The notes under the pieces are model-generated. The model was not told where the DNA came from, did not search any database, and saw nothing but the letters and a program-made list of their open reading frames with translations. The position numbers were made by a program, and so were the translations under genes. This document shows, piece after piece, positions 1-12,403 of a stretch of 64,000 nucleotides of DNA (its first letter is position 1; each line of letters begins with the position of its first letter). The stretch is from contig NC_069128.1 in assembly GCF_026914265.1 (NCBI RefSeq), forward strand, positions 27,283,460 through 27,347,459, given 5' to 3'. This DNA is from Mya arenaria (lineage: Eukaryota > Mollusca > Bivalvia > Myida > Myidae).

Positions 1-14
1 ACAACAAAGATCTT

Positions 15-92
15 TGCCGGTCATTGGGCTTAAACCCACAATCCTCTTACTAGTAGACTAGCATGCTACCAACTGCACTAGCCAGACTGGCA
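15..92 (-). other. tRNA-like sequence (decayed tRNA or SINE head)
   Basis: Read on the minus strand, this 78-base stretch has an A-box-like TAGTGCAGTTGG and a B-box-like GGTTTAAGCCC. Its two ends can pair as an acceptor stem (TGCCAGT with ACCGGCA, one mismatch). The anticodon arm does not fold cleanly, so a functional tRNA is unlikely. A SINE head or a tRNA pseudogene fits better. Confidence 0.4.
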
Positions 93-567
93 TGAGATTT
101 TGATGTTATTTTTACTGTATGTTGTATGTTTTCATCAGGAAAGGACTGGTGAAGGAGGCAGGGAGGTATGTCTAAAATGTGGTGAGAGCATTTCCTTAAC
201 CAATCTGAGAGATCACAGTGTGTGGTAATGTCGAAAGAAAGGATATACTCACAACTCTTTTGTCTTAGCATTGCAAAGGTTTCTCGAAAGAAACTGAGAC
301 AAAGTAAACTATCTTACATTAACCAGTTTTCTTCAAATGGTACCTATTATATAGCCATGTTCTCGGATGGACTAGTTTTATATAAAAAAAATTAAGATGG
401 ACAGATTTGTGCGCTTTTTTACTCTTCAAAGACATGGCCAAATTAATTTGAATTACACTTTCCAAGAAATATTTCTACCCTGTCTCATTTTGGTAACCAT
501 AAGTGTGTTACATTTTATCAATGTGGATGGAGTGAAAAAAACATGGCAAACAGAGTAAAATGGTTGA

Positions 568-873
568 ACAGAGGTTTTTAGACAGGTAATCAATTTTACA
601 ATTGCATTTTATGGAAAAAAAATCTGCAATGTTGTAAGATACAGTGATAACAGTGTTGGTGTGATTAAGTATTTTGTTATCTGTGAAAATGTTGTATATG
701 CAGTAATTGCAAAGATGGATACAGTCCCTCTATCACATTTTCCTGGACCTCTTGAATGTCACCTTATTCCTGTTAAAGACCCTGGGTCCCTTGTGATGGT
801 TAATGTTGAAGAACTTTATGTTTTTATGATGTTTTCGTGTTTATCGACACCAGAATACGAGCAAATGCAGTAG
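568..873 (+). pseudogene. Unrecognised coding-like fragment
   Basis: An open frame of about 101 codons runs from just after a TGA at 565 to a TAG at 871-873. Its residue mix looks protein-like, with stretches such as GVIKYFVICENVVYAVIAK and FPGPLECHLIPVKDPG. There is no good ATG at the 5' end, so it would be an internal or terminal exon, or a transposon remnant. I do not recognise the family. It resembles the C-terminal segments of some transposon-linked animal proteins only in general character. Confidence 0.35.
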
Positions 874-1189
874 ACCCCTGTTATGTATGCAGACTTCCCA
901 ACATATATGGCCATGCTGTTTTGAAATGATGTACAGTGCAACTCGGAATGATGAGATTAAACGGACTAATTAATGTATGCATAAACATATTTTAGATATT
1001 TTATAGTGTGTGTTGTTTTAGGACACCCGAAGCAATATAAAAAATTGTAAAATGGAGTGAATTTAAATTGTTGATCCAATTTTTTATAAGTCCCTTTAAC
1101 ATCTTAATACATGTGTATTATACATAAATTGTGCATGTACTATTGTGATTTTCGTTCCTCAACATAGTCAAAGGGGTATATAATATTAA

Positions 1190-1312
1190 GGGCTGTAACA
1201 ATATAAATATATTGCAATATAACGCAATACAGAGTAAACCAAATTGTACCGCATTACCATTTTCATCATAACAATATTTTTTGCCATTTTGTTACAGCCC
1301 TTATATTATACA
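1190..1312. mobile_element. Short MITE with GGGCTGTAACAA inverted ends
   Basis: The left end reads AAGGGCTGTAACAA and the right end reads TTGTTACAGCCCTT, forming inverted termini around an AT-rich core of about 95 bp. The flanks are themselves AT-palindromic, so no target duplication can be read. A hAT-like non-autonomous element is possible. Confidence 0.45.
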
Positions 1313-2912
1313 TTGTATATATTGTCCGTCTTAAAAGCTACATTATCAAGAACCTTTTTGCTTGGTCCTAGAAATTGTTGTAATGCATCTACCATTGTTT
1401 CAGACTTCATTCTGTAATATTTATAAGAACATTTTGGTTCCGGAAGTGTTCCACTAGTGTTCAAGTTTTTTCTATTCAGAATGGAAGTTTTAATCAGATT
1501 TACACAGTACATTGTAATTTAATAAAATTAACTCAGAGAGTAAAAACATTATAATTTATTAAATTTTGAAGAGTTCTACAAATGTTCCAAAACTCCACTT
1601 AAGAACATTTGTGGAAGAAGTTCTGAAACATTTGTAGAACTTATTTTGTTTCTTAAGTGTCCTATGACTGTTCCAGAACATTTTAATAACACATTTAGAA
1701 CCAATATTTGTGTGAATAAATAATGTATACAAAAAAGGTACAAACAATATTGTACGCGTACATAAGTGCTTAAAATTGCTGAATGTACTGTACGGTTTCT
1801 TTAAATGATAATTGATATTAATTTTTCTTTCAAACCCCAACTACAATTGACATTTACTTTAAGGAGCAGAAACTTCAAGTCATGATGAAGCTGAAAACCT
1901 GTCTGCCTCAGGTTCATACCATTTATACTCTCTTTGTGTCTGTTGTTCAAAGAAAAATGCCTAAAAATTGGGATAGACTTGGCGTCATCGTCATAGCCCT
2001 AGCACTTAAACATTGATCATAACTCATAACTACTAAACATATTTAATTGTACCATGTTGCTCATGTTTCGAGATGCAAAAGGAACTGACCTATTATACTG
2101 TTATATATAGCCAGGCAATTAACTATTGATATAAACATTGTTAAGTAAATTGCTCCTTATTGTTATCTGCAGTTCAATATCCTTTTTATTAAAAGATGTG
2201 AATGACTTTTGGAACATTTTATCAGGTTGGCTTGCCCCAATCATGCAGTTCTTTAGTGATCATGTTTTAAACTGGGTTAGTGTCAACATTGATGCTTTTT
2301 AAACCAAGATTACTTAGATACAAGATTACAAGATATGCGTTATTTGTTGACAAATGCACATACCCAGCTGTCTAAAAGGAAGTATCTGGGTAAGTCAAAC
2401 TTATTAAAAGTAAAAGTCTATGATATTTATCACTCAATGTTATTTAAATAAATCAGATTAAATACTTAAGATACCAAGGAATGTTAAAAACAACAGTAGC
2501 GCATTACAGTTGGGTTATTTTGAAAGCCTACTGGTTTTTAAACTACTGGCAAAGCATAATCAATTTGATGAAATTGAAGCCCAATCCCATAATCCCAGGT
2601 TATTGGATCATGTTTGATGTAAAGTTTAATTTATTGTAGGTACATTTCTATGTATAAAATACATTTTGTATGCATTTAATGTGATATCTTTATATTAATC
2701 CAACCATTCAAACGATGTAAATATCCTGCTGGATTTTAAGTTTTAAGTGGAAGATATTAGGGTTATAAATATAGATGGAAAATAGATGTCCAATTCATAC
2801 AGAAATTATCCCCCAAACTGAAAAAAATCTGAAGAATTTCGAATGCCTCATAAATGAGTTTAAGGGACCCAAATAAGAAAAAATGTTTTCTGTAAAGCCT
2901 ATTATTTTCTAG

Positions 2913-3153
2913 GTACACATCCTGTTCACATAAGTAATTTGGTTGGTCCCGACTGGAAAGTCAGCACCCGGACAGTGGACCACGGTCACGTACAGGACCT
3001 TCAGTCATCCTTCCAAGTGAATTTTCATGGGCAGCTGGTAGTTCTGTACGGCATTGTCTAGAAGCGGGTGTTAGGGAAATGTGAAGAGCCTGGTTCCTGT
3101 CAAATTCAGACCATTGGGGGAAATCACACCCGCATTGCGCTCCAAGAGCTGAG
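2913..3153 (+). pseudogene. ParB-like exon 2 with an in-frame TAG
   Basis: The acceptor is TTTTCTAG and the donor GAG|GTATTT. The exon starts by completing a split Gly codon and ends with two bases of a split Arg codon (AG + G of exon 3). The TAG at 3059-3061 interrupts an otherwise open 79-codon frame, which reads LVVLYGIV before the stop and KRVLGKCEEPG after it. The G-G-N-H-T-R-x-A segment matches the position of the nucleotide-binding GxxRxxA-type box of ParB-like domains. Confidence 0.65.
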
Positions 3154-3537
3154 GTATTTTGACATGTTGAAGTTTTAGGTATCTAGTAGACAGTGTAAAT
3201 GTAAATACAAAAAAATCTTAAGACAAGGTTTTGTAACTGCTTCAGTGAAGGTATAATTGAAACATTAATTCATTATTCACAATTTAAGGCTGCTGAACAT
3301 GTACATGAAAAGTAACAGTGAATGATAAACTATTGCGCTGTAGAATATTGGTGAACAATATTCACAATATGACTTCAATAATTGATTTTCTCCAGCATGA
3401 CTGTTTGTTTCTCATTTGCAAGGGTTGCTTGAATTATTTTACTTATAAGCCAAATTCACGGTCACATCATTTCGCAAACATTCCTTAAAACCTGCTATTT
3501 AATAACTGGATAGCTGTTTTATCTATGTTGTGGTTTA

Positions 3538-4429
3538 TGCACCTGTCATTATATTGCCCGCCCCGGGGGGCGGCGGGCTGACCCAGTGGAATTTAACATC
3601 TTGAAATGTTTGAAGTCTAAATTCCCACCTTAGAGACAACCATTTTTGTTTAAATTCCCACCCTTGAGCCTGCTTTGTGCATCAAATGCCCCGGGGGTAA
3701 TGTCAGTAAACCATGTAATCGCTAAGAATATATCAGACATGTTGGATTGGTTCTCCTATGTGTTTGCGAAATATTTGATTTACGTTTTAACAAAGCGGGA
3801 ATCAATGAAATAGGATTACCAATTCTACTTTCATAGTTTGATGAATGCTTATTTTTAGAAGTTTTCTGCTGTAATCGTTTATATTCTACAGGTATAGTGA
3901 ACGTTCTTTTGTGGATTTAGTATTATTAATACGACATATCGTGAGTTTCATGTGACGCCTTTCAGACTCGTAAAATAAATGGGTCTAATTCGCGAAAACA
4001 GATGACAAAGATGAAAACCGCTCGGCCCCATGCATACTATGTCTGGGTATGATGAAAATAAATGGAGAATACAATCCCTGTATACCTTTGAATATTGTTC
4101 CTATTTCTGGGGCAATCTTCTCGCCCCATCCCACAATTTTCTCGACAGAAAAAATCGATAGGTCATCCATCATGCATGCGCTGTCTGCTACTAGAAAAAC
4201 ACGAATAAAAATATCGCCGTCGTCTTTCGACTTTTCGCGGTTACTCCCCTTTTTTATTTTGTGGCGTCAAAATTCCCGATTACCGGGATGTAAAAACCGG
4301 CCAAAGTCTATTTCCCGGGACCCAGATTCAATAAGTTTGTCAAATTCCCGCCTTTCAGGAATGGTGTTCAGTCTAAAGCCCCGTGTATGCCCTCCGCCCC
4401 CCCAGGCGGACAAAATATTGACAGGTGCA
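3538..4429. mobile_element. Non-autonomous DNA element with ~36-bp terminal inverted repeats
   Basis: The left end TGCACCTGTCATTATATTG and the right end, read in reverse complement as TGCACCTGTCAATATTTTG, match with few differences. Both continue into a G/C-rich tract (GGGGGGCGG). The element is about 892 bp and sits in the intron between exons 2 and 3 of the ParB-like relic. It has no transposase frame, so it is a MITE-like derivative. Open frames inside it, for example on + near 4049-4495, have no protein character. Confidence 0.6.
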
Positions 4430-4549
4430 TTAAGCTCATGTTTAAACAAAAGGCATTATATAATGTATGAAAATAATATGTGTTTCTTAACCTGATTTCG
4501 AAAATGGTGACACCACTTTTAACAATTCCTATAGTTTTTAAACTTTAAG

Positions 4550-4691
4550 GTGTAAAGGTGTAGAGACACCCTTACTAGTGCAGTGCCACCTGTACTGTGA
4601 CACAATTCCACAGGAAAACGCACTAGCCCTCGGTCTCCATCATAAGATGGTGCAAGAAGAGTTGAGGAAGCCTCTTTCGTTCCTGGATAAG
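4550..4691 (+). pseudogene. ParB-like exon 3
   Basis: The acceptor is AACTTTAAG and the donor AAG|GTAAGA. It encodes 47 codons and ends in phase 0. The segment LVQCHLYCDTIPQENALALG, followed by a His-His-Lys, resembles the beta strand plus the 'EEALxLGxxHN' helix that follows the GxxR box in ParB-like domains. This supports the domain call made from exon 2. Confidence 0.65.
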
Positions 4692-7600
4692 GTAAGACAA
4701 CTTGGTGCTTGGGCTCTATCATCAATGTCAATGCACATAGTATAGATTCTGTAAGCAAACTTGATTCACATTCAAACCATGTGTTTAAATGATATATTTG
4801 GTAAACTGTTGTTGTTTTTTATACATTTAGTATTAAGACTTGCATATTTTGTGCTTTCTGAAAGAGATTTTTATAATTCAAGTTTGCCAATAACTGTATT
4901 GCAACATTCTACTGATAGAATTATGTTATCCTCTGTAGGTGAAACCAACCAGAGCCTAGTTTTACGGTTTAAATAAAGTCTTGTTATAAGAAATTGGTCC
5001 TCTCTTTCATGAAACTTTCTTTGTAAATATATTTTGTTATGGTAGATCTAAACTTTGAACATCCATTTCATCATTAATCAATATTTTAACTTTCTTCATA
5101 CAGCATTACTTTTATCAGTGGAATAGTTTTAACTTAAATTCATACACTAACTGTGTTTTCTAATCCCGTGCCACAGTGGCTGAGTGTATACATAAGCACC
5201 AATCTTCTTCCACAGTACAACTAACATATTAGGACAACTGTTGTTTACTTTCACATAATTTAATAAAAAAAACAAGCTATTAATTTTAAATCTAAATCAA
5301 ACATGGAAAACTAGCATCTTACTATTTGTGTAATGTTACATAACATAAAAACTATAATTATGTCATATCCAGCCTTCTTATTCTACTCATCATTCCATTT
5401 TATGTAATGCATGTTACCTATACATTTTTTTCTTTTCATTTATTTTCAGGCTAACATCATTAGAGATGTGAGGCCGGAGGACCGGGACTCAAAGAAGTTG
5501 AGGCGGAGGATTGGCCTCATCTTCAAGGAAGATGTAAGTAATATATATATATATATTTATGTTGTACCTCACTTGATTTTGTAAAGTTACCTTGATATCT
5601 GATCATTTACTAAGTAATCTTTCGAGTCATAAAATACAGATATGATGAGGTGGTATTATACTTAAACAATGTTTTATATTTGTCATGAATGATATAAAAA
5701 TGAAGAATTAAAGAAAATGCACCGTTTCTAGTCACGAGACTGATAATGATAACATCAGGCCATTCATGCAGTAAGTAGTCCATGGAACTTTGTACTCAAT
5801 ATTCCTGCATCAGCATGCAAGAAGATGCTGACTGCAGAGATCAAATACAAGGTAGGAAAAGTACAATAATTGAAATACATCTGTTTATTTCAGAACCTGA
5901 CGAAGGTGATAGGAAAGTTTTCCCTATATATGGCGGTGGCATCCCTGGAGCCTGTAGGAGCTTGCGGTGCGGGTGGAGGACAAGTTGTCGACTCGCATTG
6001 TAAAGACAATGATGAAGGTCTTGCCCGACCGCAAGAGGGATGCCCTTGAAGCACTTGAAAAGGGAATGAACAACTTCAAAAGTTTGATGTGAGCATTTGT
6101 TTACCATTTAATGATATTCTGAACTTATGAAAGTGTTTATACTACTAAATTTACTTTGGTAATTGCTAAGGTATTGCAAAGTGAAGCATTTTTTGTGGCG
6201 AAATCATTTAAGAGGATCTAAGGCCATCAAACATTTTTTTTTGTTTTGCTGTCACATGATTCTAGTTACCCGTAGCATTTCTGTAAAGAGAAATTTAACA
6301 CATATAATTTGTAAAGCTTTTTTTTAACATATTTATAATAATCCTTGTCATACCATTCTAGGTAGGAAAAACAAAATTACATTCTTTTAAAACATCCATA
6401 TTTTTATGTTTTATCAGATGGTTAATTAAACACATACATTTCAGGTCAGTGTGAAATCTGAGGAAGGGGAGGAAAAATCCAATAAGCGAAAGGTAGGAAA
6501 AAATATTTGAGTGGTCATGTTTTATAAATAACTGTTTTTTACATTAGAGAAGAATAATGTACCTAAAAGAATTTCAAAAGAACAGTGTTTGGTCTATGTG
6601 CACTGAAAACAATAAAAAGCAACAGGCATGAAATTAATATGTAATTTTAAAAATTGCAGCTTTGTTATTTTGACAAAACTAAAGTACAAAAAAACACAAA
6701 ATATTTTAGGACTTTCAGGACATTAAAACTAAGGTTGTCTTAATGTTTTCTTTTCAGGCTGAAGATGATGTTGAGTAACTGCAGGAGGAGGTTTCTGTGA
6801 GTGCAGTGGAGTCCCCGCCATCTCTTGAATTGGAAGAGTTAAAGGTAATTATAAAATAGTTTCAAGTGTAACCTTCTATAAATATAATTTCTATTCCTGA
6901 AGCTTGCTTATAATTGCTTTCTGGTTTTCAAAGTACTAAGAGGTCAAATTAATGTAGCCTTGTCATAGCCTTGTTGTTGGTTTCTCTGTCATGTAAAATC
7001 TTTCTGCAGTATGTTTCGTTGTGATAAAAAATACTTAAACTTGGAATACATAAAACAGTGACAATATGTAAATATACCGAGGAGTGGTCATTAGGACCTC
7101 ACATAGTTAAATAATATCTGTAAACTATTGAGTTTGCTTCCAGAAACGTTACGATGACTTCAAAGAAGCCTTCAACCGCCTGAAGGAAGAACAGTCAATG
7201 AAAGAAGTAAGTTCTGATTACGTTCAGATCTATTGGGATTGGTTGAGTAAATGATTGTGCTAAAAGGAGTTTGTAGTATTCAGCTTAAGTTAAGACAAAT
7301 GAGTATCCTGGATGTAGTACAGAGTATGCTCCGTTACTTAGTCTTTGATGTACTGAATTTTTGAAAGAAGCAAGAAAACTTAAGAATTTGATGGTGATAG
7401 TTTAAAAAGTATTGTATTTCAATATGTTACTTATGTTATCATATTGCAGGACTTTAGTGATGGGGAGGAGGTATCTGCCAAGTGGGTCGAAGACGGGCAG
7501 ACCGTTTGGTATGATGCTGTTATCATAAAGAAAGGTATTGTGTTTCGCTTTTTCATTTAGTTCAAAAACACTATCAGATCTAAATAAAAAAGAATGTTTC

Positions 7601-8147
7601 ACACAATAACTAGGGTTCGTAGAAATATCCCAAACACGATGTTGTTGGATTAAGAGCGCAGAATGATCTTCCTGCAACAATTGGTCAATTAGGCCTGGTC
7701 CCACTATGGGTACGTTAACCATCACAGCGTAAAGTGTGATAAATGAGAAAAAGAACATAAAATTAAAATTCAGTCACATTGAAACTAACCTTATTATATT
7801 TACTGGATTTGTTTAATAGTTACATTCCAACATGACAATGTCTGTATGATCTAATTTGAATACACATTGATATGGTTGTCTAGAAACGCTCAAATTAATT
7901 AAAAAAAATGACATAACATGTTAATGGCACATCCAATATTGAAGATCCATGTTAAATTCACGTATACTTCTGTTCATATTGAATTCAACAGAAAATACAT
8001 TTCTTTTTAGCTTAATTGAACAAGAACCATAACTCTATCTTAGCTTACTACAGATTGATTGTCTTTTTTAGCTTGTATGATTTTTTAACAAAATGACGAG
8101 CTATTGTTGTCACTTGATTGTCATCATTGTCATTGTCGGAGGCGTTT

Positions 8148-8825
8148 GTTAAGTTTTGCCTGTAGGTCACTTACATGGAAACTTTCAAAGCTATCTCTTT
8201 GAAACTTGGAAACTTGTTAATCTTAAACCCCTCTTCACATTGTACCCTAAAAATGCTGAGTCTCGTCTGTTTTTTTGGGGGTAAAAAATATAAAATTTAG
8301 CTGATTTTGATAATTGGACATAGCTTCTTCAATTTTTCACAGACAATAAATGGATAATGCCATCAATATATTAAACATGATTTTGAGTCACACATTTGGA
8401 TTGGTAGGGGGAGGATGGTAGATATTTTATTATTTTTGGACTTCGTAATTTTAAGCTAGCTAGTTTTTTTAGTTAAGTTTTGCGATAAGGTCACTTACAT
8501 GGAAACTATCAAAGCTGTCACTTTGAAGCTTCGGTAAATTGTTCATCTATACTCTTCTTAACATTGTATCCTAAAGATGCTGAGTGACTCACCTGTGTTT
8601 TGGGGTGATACCATTATTTTTTTATTGATTTTGGTTGATGTTGAGAATTGAACTTAGCTTCTTTAATTTCTGTTGATTTGATTTCAATTTCTTTCAAAGA
8701 CAATTAATGGATAATGCTTTCAAAATATCAAACGGGTTTTTGAGTCACACATTTGGAAGGGTAGGGGGAGCATACTTTAGTACTATTGTGCATCGTAATA
8801 TTTAGCAAGTCTGTTTTTTTCAGTT
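8148..8825. repeat. Two tandem ~324-bp repeat units in an intron
   Basis: GGTCACTTACATGGAAAC occurs at 8165 and again at 8489, and the following sequence stays similar: a TTGAAACTT-type segment, ATGCTGAGT, and GAGTCACACATTTGGA ahead of a TAGGGGGAG tract. The units are diverged. They lie in the last intron of the ParB-like relic. Confidence 0.65.
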
Positions 8826-9638
8826 AAGTGCTTGGTCACCTTCAAACTTTGGAATACCTATTCACTATCAAATGTACAACATGAAATAAATGAACCGTAA
8901 AAGGATATAATCAGACGAGCGTTAAGTGTTTTCTTGTCAACTGCGTCATTTTTAAATTACTCAATGGATTTATTTAAACAACACACATTGGTTAAGCATG
9001 ATACGTAAAAATATAGTGAACGATAATGGTATGGCCTATTTACAAAGAAATACTTTGCCATTCCTGTGCCCAGGAGGTAGCCGTTACTCCTGTGACAGCT
9101 CTTTAGTTTAATGTGTAGACTCATGTAGTGGTTCTTTACCAAAATTGTTCAAGAAATGACATTGGAGTTAAAAGTTGGCCACGCTTCCGGGATTCCTTTT
9201 TTCAATACACTTATTTAGTAAAATCTTAGAAATTTGTACGTATTTGTTTTAACTATACTTTAAGAAAAAGAAGGGCTTTTGAACTCATTTTGACATTAAC
9301 AATCCCATGTAAAGTATCATCATAAAATTATGTGAACTATTGCAGTTATTAACCTATTTTTTTCTTCAGAGTATTACATTAAGTATGTGGCGGACAACCA
9401 CAGGTGTCGAGTTGGGCAGGCTTTCCTGAAGAAGAAGTAATGGGCAGATATAAAACAATATGTTATGTTTGTTTGTTGTTATGAGTGTAAATAATGTACA
9501 TATATATATGGTTTCTTTTCACATTGTGCCTATCTATATCAAATACTGTTTTTCTATTGGTTGACAATTAAACATAGTGTATATAGTAATTATATCTGTT
9601 GATATTTACAATTTTAGTTAATTTTCTGCAGTTAATTG

Positions 9639-9644
9639 AATAAA
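9639..9644 (+). promoter_or_regulatory. Candidate poly(A) signal of the ParB-like relic
   Basis: AATAAA lies about 199 bases after the terminal TAA of the last exon. Position and sequence are suitable, but the hexamer is common by chance in AT-rich DNA. Confidence 0.3.
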
Positions 9645-9934
9645 ACTGGTTAAGTTCTTTGGTAAGGTAAAAGTTGCCCAAAATTGTTTTTGATTGGTCA
9701 ATATTTGTATGAAACTTCATATTAACCAATGATATCATTTACTTTTGGACAGTTGCCTAAAGATGACCTGTGGACATATAATCCAAGTTGTATACAATTT
9801 ACTGCTGCTGTCTCATAATTAAAGATGATTAACAGTCATTTGTTTGGATGCAACACTGCAGAATGTATAAGATGTTTTGCTTCAATAAGGTAATTGACTT
9901 TCAGCTGCAAAAGTTTATTTAATTGATGCACTAA

Positions 9935-9935
<1 letters not shown>

Positions 9936-9995
<60 letters not shown>
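9936..9995. repeat. (TA)n microsatellite
   Basis: About 60 bases of uninterrupted TA dinucleotides. Confidence 0.97.
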
Positions 9996-10001
<6 letters not shown>

Positions 10002-10319
10002 ACTGATGATAAAGGACATAATAATTATAATTTGTTAAATTTAGCTATTCTTTGTTTATTTTCTTGTATTGCTGAGCTGTATTTTTAACAAAGCCATGCA
10101 ATTTGAGATGTGTTAATAACATATATACATCTTTCTGTATCTATACATATTAATCTTGTATTTGTTCAGTTATTTTTATGCAAATGATTTTTTTTTATTT
10201 TGGCCCTTTTATACACTCATTCATAGAGCAGGACTTTGTACAGTTTTATCTGCAGTGTATGGGCTGTCCGGCTAGTAGCCTCCAGTAATTTGTATATAGT
10301 ACATATAGTAAAAGGTATA

Positions 10320-10690
10320 AATAAAGAGGCCATTGTCCAATCACCACCAAATTTGGTCAAAAGGTGTATGAGCATAATATCTTGGTCAAAGTTGATACCC
10401 AGCAGTATTTCTTAAGTCAGTTCATCACATTTAGTTATAGGAATTATATTAAATTGGTCTTGTAAGATCATTTATTGTAGAATTGTTGCCCAATCTTCAC
10501 GAAATTTGGTATGAAAACAATTTCTTGGACTAGTTTGTTAACCAGCCTATAACTTGAGTAACATTCAGGATAAATGTTTTTTTTTTAGAAATTACTTTAA
10601 TTAGGTATTTTCCAATCAATTACAAAGCCTTTCCAGTCACCAAATTTTGTCAGAATGTGTATGGGCAGAATGCGCTGATCAAGTTTTACA
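10320..10690. repeat. Diverged ~150-bp tandem repeat, about three units
   Basis: The motif 'CCAATC...CACCAAATTTGGTC' recurs near 10337, 10489 and 10632. Each is followed by a diverged 'GTATG-GCA-AAT--CTTGG-CAAGTT' stretch. No coding potential is seen. Confidence 0.55.
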
Positions 10691-10699
10691 ACAAGCCTT

Positions 10700-12232
10700 G
10701 TGTTATAATAAAAAACATTTATTGTGATAGATTAACCTGTTGTTGTTTATGTGTAATATAATAAAATAAATTATTATTTAATGTTATGCGATTTTCTTTT
10801 TCCTTGTATTGTTCGTGTGTGATTTTCTACAGAATACAGTTATAGCATCATCCGTGTGGTTTTAAAACAATATATATAGATATATAAATATTACATCTAT
10901 TATTTTAATTATAATTTAACATTCTAGTATGGAAGAGGTATTTAAGGGCGGGCAGCGATGCAAAAGTGGATGGGGATGGTCAAAATCTAATACGTTAAAA
11001 AAATGTTTTATTTATCTTTGAGGAAAGATATGTTTGGGAGTGAAACATTTATTCTTGGCGACCTGTTTAGGGTTAGTAAGGAGTTAAACAAATTTTACAA
11101 TAAAATATTTTAACAGATTTTGGATAAAAACGCATTCACATTATTACGGAAATGTCTGTCGACATTAGTACTTCGTTTTTATGTCAAAATGCACCAGACT
11201 ACCTATTCAACAATGCCTTGAGAGATTTTGATGATATCTTGTCAAATAAAAAAGTACTACAGAACAATAATTTCGTGGATGAAAGTCCTTTCCGGGTTAC
11301 AAAAATGCATATATCGCTTTTATAAAATATCAGCAATCAACACAAAGCCACAATACATTGTTGATAGGGCAGTTCCGATAAACATGACTCACAAACATAT
11401 TCGTTTTGTATAAAGACATTTCCGGGAAAACGTAAATGCTTTTTGATTGGAAATCTGATAAAATATTCTTTCGTAAAAAATGCTCAACTCCTAATTACAG
11501 CTTTTCATGTTGCATCGGATATGAGTCATGCTTGTTGAATATTGAACCTCAAAACTAAATAGAAGTTGATTTTTTAAAACATTTAAAATGTTGGTTTCTT
11601 TATCGACTTTTTCATAGTTCCGACCCTTAAAGCAAAATTTGTACCCGAGTTCTCGAGATTAGAAATTTGACTTAGTTGCTTCTGGAATATAAAGACTTTC
11701 TAAAGGTAATACACACATATGCTGTTCAAAAATATTAAGCAATACAAAAGAAATCAATTCACGAAATAACCTGAACACATTCCGTACATGAGTAATCGAG
11801 AAAACATAAAACGTTCTTCCAATCTTTAAATCACACAACATTATTTAGCAAAACATATTATTTTCTTCATTATATGCAACATATACTGTACAAAACGCTT
11901 TCATGTTAAATGCATCACAATCATTGAAACCAACACGCACATGCAGCACAGGGACACTGGTTGTTTGTTTTTATAAAACGGGGTCTTTGTCATTATCACA
12001 TTCAGAAAGTATTAAAGTTCATAGTATTCTATTTCTATTTAAAACCTTTAAAAATGTATACTGGTAGCTTTTTTGTAGACTTTTTTATTTTTAGCAGGTT
12101 CAAGCTGTTTCCAACCATTATTAACTTTTCTTGTTTTAACGCCTTGCCTCCTATGGACCTTTACCGCTTCTTGCTGATGAAAAGCATTGAATATTGAAGG
12201 TGAAGGAGGGTCCCAAATGCCTCACCGAATAA
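10700..12232. other. Intergenic DNA, nothing recognised
   Basis: AT-rich DNA between the ParB-like relic and the 3' end of the GIMAP-like gene. Short open frames here (for example near 11228 and 11961) have no homology-like features or splice context. Confidence 0.6.
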
Positions 12233-12238
12233 TTTATT
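12233..12238 (-). promoter_or_regulatory. Candidate poly(A) signal of the GIMAP-like gene
   Basis: TTTATT on +, that is AATAAA on -, about 165 bases downstream of the stop codon at 12404-12406. It is plausibly placed for 3' end formation. Confidence 0.4.
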
Positions 12239-12403
12239 ATTGTGATTTCACTTCAAAGTGTTGATAATGTTATCATAGTATCCTGCCCTGGCTTCGAAAT
12301 AACATTCGAAAAAAATCACATGACTTAAGTATCATTGTATAGGTTAACAGGACACATATAAGTTACAATGTCCTAGTTTCGATTATCCAATTCTCTTCTG
12401 CTG

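Larger units (their letters stand above)
2335..9440 (+). pseudogene. ParB-like domain / Tudor-like domain gene, ten exons, disrupted
   Basis: Ten exons join in phase with GT-AG borders: 2335-2389, 2913-3153, 4550-4691, 5450-5533, 5894-6088, 6450-6492, 6758-6844, 7144-7206, 7450-7534 and 9370-9440, giving about 354 residues. The first exon opens with an ATG (MRYLLTNAH), but upstream exons are possible. Exons 2-3 resemble a ParB/sulfiredoxin-like fold, with IQTIGGNHTRIALQEL followed by IPQENALALGLHHK. Exons 6-8 are charged and acidic. Exons 9-10 look like a small Tudor/Agenet-type barrel (AKWVEDGQTVWYDAVIIKK). Three lesions break the frame: TAG at 3059-3061, an extra base near 5955-5965, and TAA at 6776-6778. 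Intact introns rule out a processed copy, so this is a duplicated or unitary pseudogene, unless these are assembly errors. No function is inferred beyond the domain resemblance. Confidence 0.7.

Noticed and set aside
4049..4495. 148-codon + strand frame
   Set aside because: Lies across a TIR element and has no domain, start context or splice support.
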